Source: CAYGAW01 sp964347945
Lineage (GTDB): Bacteria; Chloroflexota; Anaerolineae; UBA7937; B3-Chlor
DNA: 38,394 nucleotides
Reading direction: 5' to 3'
NCBI GenBank assembly: GCA_964347945.1
Contig: CAYGAW010000196.1
Coordinates: 1-38,394 of the forward strand
Positions 33,212 through 38,394 of the stretch are shown piece after piece. Both the position numbers and the translations under genes were made by a program. The notes under the pieces were generated by a model. It did not search any database. It saw nothing but the letters and a program-made list of their open reading frames with translations, and was not told where the DNA came from. How positions within the stretch are numbered: position 1 is the stretch's first letter; every line of letters starts with the position of its first letter.

Positions 33212-34180
33212 TCAGCCCTCCGCTTCCTCCCGAGTATAAGCTGTCCCTAAAGCTGCCGGAGCCCCGATCCGCCTTCGTACCACCTCCCGTGACGCGGATA
33301 CTAGGATTAGGATCACTGCGGCGTACGGCATCATGCGCAGGAATTCTGGCGACAGCAGGACCTTGGCCAGTTGCGGCAGGCCGGCTGTCGGGAGCATCTG
33401 CACGTCGAAGACCACCCTGCTAATGGCACCGAAAAGATACGCACCAAAGGCCGCTCTCCACGGATCCCAGGCCGCGAAGATCACCAACCCCACTGCAATC
33501 CAACCCCATCCTGCGGTCATGTTCTCGATCCAGCCGGGTGTGTAGGCCAAGCTGAGGCTTGCTCCTCCCAGTCCGCCCAAGACTCCTCCCACCACCGTGT
33601 ATACGTAACGAGTTCGAACCACACTGACGCCAAGAGCGTCTGCCGCTGCTGGATTCTCCCCTACTGCGCGCAAGTGCAGGCCCTGTCGGGTCTTGTTGAT
33701 CCAGAACCATGCTACCGGCACCAACACAAAACAGACATAGACCGTCAAATCATGCTGGAAGAGCACAGGCCCAAGCAACGGAATGTGCTCAAGCAAGGGA
33801 ATGGACACCGGAGCGAACTTCGGAGCTGGCACATTTACGTATGGGAAACCCAGGAAGGCGGTCAATCCCGCTCCAAAAATGGTCAGCGCCAAGCCACTCA
33901 CTACCTGATCGCCCCGCAGGGTAATGGAGATGAAAGCGTGGATCAAGCTCAGCACACCACCAGCCACCATACCGGACAAGGCACCGATCCATACACTCCC
34001 TGTGGCCAAAGAGGCCACTATGCCTGCGAGAGCACCTGTCAGCATCATCCCTTCTACGCCAAGGTTCAGGATCCCAGAGCGTTCCGCGAAGATCTCACCC
34101 AGCGCGCCGTACAGGATGGGAGTGCCCGCAGCTATGCCTGCGCTCAAGATGATGGTGACGAAGACAACTACCTCTTCCAA
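33212..34180 (-). CDS. ABC transporter permease, BMP-type nucleoside importer, second permease
   Basis: One of two membrane subunits of the importer encoded by the four genes at 33212-38151. The protein has 322 aa with about 8-10 membrane helices. It matches the inner-membrane permease family of sugar/nucleoside importers (BPL_transp_2; like NupQ/YufQ): GTPILYGALGEIFAERSG near the N-terminus, LNLGVEGMML, and the cytoplasmic loop GENPAAADALGV that contacts the ATPase. The start codon is TTG at 34180, with AGGGAG 8 nt upstream. It lies 17 bp after the first permease gene and is clearly in one operon. Relatives carry purine nucleosides, but the substrate here is inferred only from family and from the binding protein. 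Confidence 0.9.
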   Translation of the reverse strand: MEEVVVFVTIILSAGIAAGTPILYGALGEIFAERSGILNLGVEGMMLTGALAGIVASLATGSVWIGALSGMVAGGVLSLIHAFISITLRGDQVVSGLALTIFGAGLTAFLGFPYVNVPAPKFAPVSIPLLEHIPLLGPVLFQHDLTVYVCFVLVPVAWFWINKTRQGLHLRAVGENPAAADALGVSVVRTRYVYTVVGGVLGGLGGASLSLAYTPGWIENMTAGWGWIAVGLVIFAAWDPWRAAFGAYLFGAISRVVFDVQMLPTAGLPQLAKVLLSPEFLRMMPYAAVILILVSASREVVRRRIGAPAALGTAYTREEAEG

Positions 34181-34197
34181 GTCGCTCGCTCCCTAGT

Positions 34198-35454
34198 CTA
34201 CCGCCCGCGCTCCAATCGAATACGATAGCGGGTCAACACCTCACCGCCGATGAGCACGAAGAAGATCACCGCTTGCAGCATCATGCCCAAGGCCTTCGGT
34301 GCTCCCGGAATGGCATCACTCCCCCGGAACAGAGCCGCCAGAAGCAAAGAGACAACAATCACGCCCCAGGGGTTCAGCTTGGCCAACCAGGCCACTATGA
34401 TGGCCGTGTAGCCGTAGCCGGGCGAGAACATGCGCTTCATCAGATGCAGATTGCCCGCTATCTCGCTCATTCCGGCCAGGCCGGCCATGCCGCCGCTGAT
34501 CATCATTACCAGCACAATGTTACGTTTCAAACTCATGCCTGCGTAGCGCGCAGCCCGAGCGCTTTCACCAATGACACGTACTTCATAGCCCCATCGCGTG
34601 CGTGCCAGCAGTACGGAGAGTATCCCAGCCGCGGCCAAGCTCAGCACCAATCCCAGGTGTACCCTGCGACCGTCGAGGAAGTATATGGTCCCCAATGAGA
34701 GCACACCAACCAGCAAAGCTCCCACGCCCAGCTTGAGCCGTTCACGCGTATCGTCCAGACGTCTCACCATCCAATATCCTACAACCACCGCACCTACAAC
34801 CAAGAAGACCACAGTGGGCAAGTACCAGGCTTCGGTGATGGTGGGCAAAGTAGCGCTGGGACTTAGACGAGTCGTGCGTGGGAACCCAAGGCTCGTAGGA
34901 TCCTGCCAAGGCCCCACTACCAGGTAGTTGATCCACTGTATGGCGATGTAGTTCAACATCAAGCTGGTGATAATCTCGTTGACGCCCAGGAAGGCCTTGA
35001 GAGCGCCGGGGATGGCTCCCCACAGTGCTCCACCCAGAAAACCTCCGGCAATCATGGCTGGGAGGAGAATCCAGGCCGGGACGCCAGGCCAGGTATAGGC
35101 CACAAGGCAGGCCAGGAAGGCACCCATGTAGAGCTGCCCTTCGGCCCCGATGTTCCACACCAGCATACGAAAAGCCAAGGCCACCCCGAGCCCGGCCAGC
35201 ATCAACGGAATGGCCTTCATTATGGTCTCGGAGATGCCGTAGGCATTGCCGAAGGCCAGGAGCACCATGTCCAGATAGCCTTCCAGTGGATTGATGCCCT
35301 GGATGATCATGGGCACCATGCCCAGAAGCAGGGCGATGATCAAGCTGACGACCGGCACAGCGTACGGCAGCCAGCGTGGCACCTCCAACCTTGGCTCGAG
35401 CCTCACGGAGAAGCCTCTCCTCGCCGGCAAGGCCCTATCGCTCGACCTATCCAC
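34198..35454 (-). CDS. ABC transporter permease, BMP-type nucleoside importer, first permease
   Basis: Partner membrane subunit (NupP/YufP-like). The protein has 418 aa, about 60 longer than many relatives because of the extra helices and loop around 205-285 (YLPTVVFLVVGAVVVGYWMV, then a charged DDTRERLK stretch). Conserved parts are MLAGLGVALAFRMLVWNIGA, EGQLYMGA, NEIITSLMLNYIA, the ATPase-contact loop IGESARAARYAGM and SGGMAGLAG. The start is GTG at 35454, with GGAGG 6 nt upstream, inside the end of the ATPase gene (8-bp overlap), so the two are translationally coupled. The second permease follows 17 bp later. Confidence 0.9.
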   Translation of the reverse strand: MDRSSDRALPARRGFSVRLEPRLEVPRWLPYAVPVVSLIIALLLGMVPMIIQGINPLEGYLDMVLLAFGNAYGISETIMKAIPLMLAGLGVALAFRMLVWNIGAEGQLYMGAFLACLVAYTWPGVPAWILLPAMIAGGFLGGALWGAIPGALKAFLGVNEIITSLMLNYIAIQWINYLVVGPWQDPTSLGFPRTTRLSPSATLPTITEAWYLPTVVFLVVGAVVVGYWMVRRLDDTRERLKLGVGALLVGVLSLGTIYFLDGRRVHLGLVLSLAAAGILSVLLARTRWGYEVRVIGESARAARYAGMSLKRNIVLVMMISGGMAGLAGMSEIAGNLHLMKRMFSPGYGYTAIIVAWLAKLNPWGVIVVSLLLAALFRGSDAIPGAPKALGMMLQAVIFFVLIGGEVLTRYRIRLERGR

Positions 35455-36982
35455 CTTCGACCTCCGCCTCGACGCTCCCAGCCATCATCAGACCCAGTTC
35501 CTCTGTCGTCGCGTCCTGAGCATCGACAACGCCCATGATCCGCCCTTCATACAGAACCGCGACGCGGTCAGTCATCGAGAGGAGCTCGTCCAGATCCTCC
35601 GAGATGAGAAGGATGCTACCCCCAGAGTCGCGCTGCTCCAACAGCAGTCGCCGAACCGCCTCCGTGGCCCCTACGTCCAACCCACGTGTGGGATAGACGG
35701 CCACCATCAGAGTCGGATCCGAGGACATCTCCCGAGCGAGGATGAGCTTCTGGAGGTTCCCGCCAGACAGCAGTCTCGTACGCGTTTGGATGCCAGGCGT
35801 CATGACATCATAGGCCTGCACTAGTTTCTTTGCCCGGTCGGCGATGGTGCCCGAATCGAGAAAGAAGCGATTACAGATGGGTGCACCTCGGTAGCCCTTC
35901 AAGATCAAGTTCTCGGCGACGCTGAGGTTCATCACCAAGCCCGCACCCATCCTGTCCTCTGGAACGTAAGCCACCCCCTTGTCTATCACCTCCCTCGGCG
36001 AGCAATTTGTGATGTCCTCTTCTTCCAGGCAGATACGACCTTTGGTCACGGGCCGGAGTCCAGTGATCGTTTCGGCCAACTCGCGCTGGCCGTTTCCGGC
36101 GACGCCGGCGATACCCAGTATCTCCCCGCGTCGCACGACCAGGGAGACGTCTCTCAGTGCCTCCAAGCCCTTGTCACCGAAAGCACTCAGCCCGTCGATC
36201 TCCAGAACCACTTCGCCCGCTTCAGACTCCTGCCTGCCGAGACGGAACAAGACCTTCCGCCCGACCATCATCTGGGCCAACTGTTCCCTGCCTGTATCGC
36301 TGGTGAGCACTGTATCTACCACTTCCCCCCGGCGCAGCACAGTGATGCAATCGGCGATGGACATCACCTCACGTAGTTTGTGACTGATGAAGATGATGGT
36401 GTGCCCCTCCGCCGCCATGCTGCGCAAGGTCGTGAATAGCTCCTCCACCTCCTGAGGTGTCAACACCGCGGTGGGCTCGTCCATCACTAGAATGCGAGCT
36501 CCACGATACAGCGCTTTCAGTATTTCGACCCGTTGCTGTTCACCCACCGAAAGCTGCCAGATCTTCGCCCGCGGATCAACCTGCAACCCGTAGCGCTCTG
36601 CCAAGCCCGCAATCTCTCGCTCCACTCGGCCCAGCGGCAACACGAAGCGCGGCTCGTCCAGCCCCAAGATGATGTTCTCGGCAACGCTGTGGGACTCCAC
36701 CAGCATGAAGTGCTGGTGGACCATTCCAATTCCCAGGTCTATCGCGTCACGGGGAGAGCGCACTGCGACCGCTCGGCCATCTATCCAAATCTGGCCCTCA
36801 TCAGGTTGATACAGGCCAGTCAAGATCTTCATCAACGTAGTCTTGCCAGCCCCATTCTCTCCTAGCAGGGCGTGTATCTCTCCATGCTGCACCACGAAGT
36901 CGATGTGGCTGTTGGCCACGACACCAGGGAAGCGTTTCGTGATGCCCTGCATGCGCACTGCAGGGGTACTCGTCTCCGGCAC
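35447..36982 (-). CDS. ABC transporter ATP-binding protein with two nucleotide-binding domains (NupO/RbsA type)
   Basis: Energy-coupling subunit of the importer, a fused double ATPase of 511 aa. Domain 1 is complete: Walker A GENGAGKTT (41-49), signature SVGEQQR (145-151), Walker B LVMDEPTAVL with Glu169, and ISHK. Domain 2 (from about 260) has the degenerate P-loop GVAGNGQRE (294-302), signature SGGNLQK and YPTRGLDVG in place of a Walker B Glu. This is normal for the RbsA/MglA/NupO group, where one site is catalytically dead. GTG 36982 is preferred, with GGAGG 11 nt upstream; TTG at 37000 would start before that site and has no ribosome-binding site. A 14-bp hairpin separates it from the binding-protein gene, and its end overlaps the permease. 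Confidence 0.92.
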   Translation of the reverse strand: MPETSTPAVRMQGITKRFPGVVANSHIDFVVQHGEIHALLGENGAGKTTLMKILTGLYQPDEGQIWIDGRAVAVRSPRDAIDLGIGMVHQHFMLVESHSVAENIILGLDEPRFVLPLGRVEREIAGLAERYGLQVDPRAKIWQLSVGEQQRVEILKALYRGARILVMDEPTAVLTPQEVEELFTTLRSMAAEGHTIIFISHKLREVMSIADCITVLRRGEVVDTVLTSDTGREQLAQMMVGRKVLFRLGRQESEAGEVVLEIDGLSAFGDKGLEALRDVSLVVRRGEILGIAGVAGNGQRELAETITGLRPVTKGRICLEEEDITNCSPREVIDKGVAYVPEDRMGAGLVMNLSVAENLILKGYRGAPICNRFFLDSGTIADRAKKLVQAYDVMTPGIQTRTRLLSGGNLQKLILAREMSSDPTLMVAVYPTRGLDVGATEAVRRLLLEQRDSGGSILLISEDLDELLSMTDRVAVLYEGRIMGVVDAQDATTEELGLMMAGSVEAEVEGG

Positions 36983-37005
36983 TTGTATGTCGTCCTCCAA
37001 GTAGG

Positions 37006-37040
37006 CAGGTAGCCCTGAGACGGGCGCTCAGGGCTACCTG
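37006..37040 (-). terminator. Perfect 14-bp hairpin between binding-protein and ATPase genes
   Basis: CAGGTAGCCCTGAG (37006-37019) is a perfect inverted repeat of 37027-37040, with a 7-nt loop. It begins 13 bp after the binding-protein stop. No T-run follows on the minus strand, so it is more likely a partial terminator or 3'-end stabiliser that raises expression of the binding protein over the membrane subunits. Confidence 0.7.
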
Positions 37041-37053
37041 ATTCAAAACTTGA

Positions 37054-38151
37054 CTACTCGCAACCCACGCCTTCCGGCACTTCGGAGTTGACGCCCTCCA
37101 CGTACCAGTCGAAGCAGATCAACTCCATGTCGGTCATGCACTCACCCTCTGCGACTCTCAGCTCGCCGTGATTGTCGTAGATCGGACCGCAGAACACGTC
37201 GTCACCAGGCCAACCAGCATCAACGGCCTCCTGTGCACCCTCAGGAGCCGCTGGGCCTAGCTCGGTCAGAACCGCAATCCCATCGGCCATGCTGTCGTAG
37301 GTGGCCTGTGGCGTCCAGGTACCGTCACGTACCGCCTCGACTCTGGCCGCGTAGGTGGGACCCCAGTTCCAGCAAGGGGTGGTCAAGCACGTTTCCGGAG
37401 CTGCGTTGCAGCTCTCACAGCTGTCATATCCTAGTGACCATACACCCTGCTCATCAGCGGTCACCACCGGTACCGTTGTGTCGGTGCCCGTGAAGATGAC
37501 GTCCACCCCGGCAGCGACCATGGACTCCACAGCCGCCGTCTCAGCTGGCGGATCGAACCAGTTGCCGATCCAGACAACCTCCATCTCCACATCGGGGTTC
37601 ACCGATCGGGCGCCAAGGGTGCAGGCGTTGATCAGCCGGATGATCTCCGGTATCTGAATGGGCGCCACGTAGCCAACCTTGTTGGTCTGAGTGGTCAGAC
37701 CCGCGACCTTCCCCCCCAAGTACTTGGCCTGGTACATACGGCCAAAGTACGAGCCCATGTTGTCGGCCGTCAAGAAACCTGAGCAGTTCTCGAAGGTTAC
37801 GTCGGGATAGTCAGGGGCCACGGCAGCCGTGGCATCGCGGAAACTGAAACTAGTAGTGAAGATCACGTCGTAGCCCTGCTCTGCCAGGTCGCGGATCCTG
37901 GCCTCGGCGTCAACGTCCGAGACGCTCTCCAAGTACGTGGTCTCCACGTTGTCGACATGCTCCTCCAGGTACAGACGGCCCTCATCGTGGGCGAAGGTCC
38001 AGCCATGATCTCCGATGGGTCCTACGTATACGAAGGCTGCCTTAGTCACCTCTTCCTCCGGCGGGGCTGGGGGTGCCGGCGTCGCACAGGCCGACACAAG
38101 CAATGCTAGCCCCACCACCACGGCCAATGCCAATCTCACTCCTCTAGTCAT
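37054..38151 (-). CDS. BMP-family ABC transporter substrate-binding lipoprotein
   Basis: Extracytoplasmic binding protein of the importer; 365 aa. The lipobox is LVSAC, with Cys22, followed by a Pro-rich tether. The mature part matches the basic membrane protein (PnrA/Med/TmpC) family: AAFVYVGPIGDHGWTFAHDE, DVIFTTSFSFRDATAAVA, the hinge segment VGYVAPIQIPEI, DVIFTGTDTT and WNWGPTYAARVEAV. Characterised members bind purine nucleosides; the substrate here is inferred. It is unusually rich in cysteine near the C-terminus (CESCNAAPETC, then CW, and more in the last 50 residues), perhaps disulfide-linked. ATG 38151 has GGAGG 6 nt upstream; the frame is open 26 codons further. It is first in the operon. 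Confidence 0.92.
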   Translation of the reverse strand: MTRGVRLALAVVVGLALLVSACATPAPPAPPEEEVTKAAFVYVGPIGDHGWTFAHDEGRLYLEEHVDNVETTYLESVSDVDAEARIRDLAEQGYDVIFTTSFSFRDATAAVAPDYPDVTFENCSGFLTADNMGSYFGRMYQAKYLGGKVAGLTTQTNKVGYVAPIQIPEIIRLINACTLGARSVNPDVEMEVVWIGNWFDPPAETAAVESMVAAGVDVIFTGTDTTVPVVTADEQGVWSLGYDSCESCNAAPETCLTTPCWNWGPTYAARVEAVRDGTWTPQATYDSMADGIAVLTELGPAAPEGAQEAVDAGWPGDDVFCGPIYDNHGELRVAEGECMTDMELICFDWYVEGVNSEVPEGVGCE

Positions 38152-38394
38152 TCCTTTCCTCCCTGTCTCAACTCGAATTGCTGGCCTAACGCGCGACGAG
38201 AAATCGACTCCTCTGTTCTGTGCACCCACCTCCTTTCCTTCGAGATACTTCTAAGCCAATGCATACGCGCAAGAGAGGACGATCCCCTATATCCAGTACC
38301 CAACATCGCCAGCTCCACAAGATGTTGTGTACACGCACCCATAGCTTAGCGCAAAAGCCCCCAACATACAAGGCTGGCAAGCCCCTGAAACCTT

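Noticed and set aside
35447..36982. Broken second ATPase domain
   Set aside because: The missing catalytic Glu and odd P-loop in domain 2 are normal for the RbsA/MglA/NupO family and are not a pseudogene sign.
38152..38394. Purine riboswitch or clear promoter before the BMP-type importer
   Set aside because: No purine-aptamer loop sequences were found. TTGTAT with a 17-bp spacer and TAAGCT on the minus strand is too weak to list.

Overview
The window (about 59% G+C by eye) looks like chromosomal DNA of a bacterium of the Chloroflexota, probably an Anaerolineae-like lineage. This is inferred, not proven. The clues are surface lipoproteins with Thr/Pro-rich stalks and beta-propellers, a beta-helix protein ending in a YPLAMK-type tail, a Bacillus-like (GSI-alpha) glutamine synthetase, an RNA polymerase beta' with a large N-terminal coiled-coil insertion, and arrays of short palindromes. 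There is no rRNA, tRNA, CRISPR array, transposase or phage gene. It is mostly a set of short housekeeping and envelope transcription units, many with a recognisable sigma70-type promoter (TTGnnn, 16-18 bp spacer, TAnnnT, often with an extended TGn).

Region by region. 1-457: three diverged tandem copies of a composite palindromic repeat. 458-4801: a DUF348-G5-beta-propeller lipoprotein (-), divergent from sppA (+), then a YVTN-type propeller lipoprotein (-). 5076-11031: mutS, a secreted beta-helix protein and a small HExxH protein, all (-). 11309-13959: a cystathionine gamma-synthase-family enzyme (+) tail to tail with a membrane glycosyltransferase (-). 14213-16837: glnA and a Ca-motif/TPR lipoprotein (+). 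16913-18076: ssb and a SpoIIM-like membrane protein (-). 18349-20409: a DUF169 protein (+) convergent with deoB (-). 20803-25267: a MacB/LolCDE-type ABC exporter pair and trpS (+).

25634-32624 (-) is the most unusual block. rpoC stands without rpoB, behind a near-consensus promoter and a leader of about 300 nt that contains a textbook intrinsic terminator. It is followed by an S1-domain protein with a 275-residue acidic repeat tail and then by two small membrane proteins that look like duplicates of each other.

33212-38151 (-) is a complete BMP-family (nucleoside-type) ABC importer: substrate-binding lipoprotein, double ATPase and two permeases. A perfect 14-bp hairpin lies between the binding-protein gene and the rest. 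With deoB elsewhere in the window this suggests nucleoside uptake and pentose salvage, but the substrate is not shown by the sequence.

The strongest leads are the putative attenuator in front of the isolated rpoC, the acidic S1 protein with its small membrane-protein neighbours, the palindrome family that keeps one loop on different stems, and the DUF348-G5-propeller fusion.
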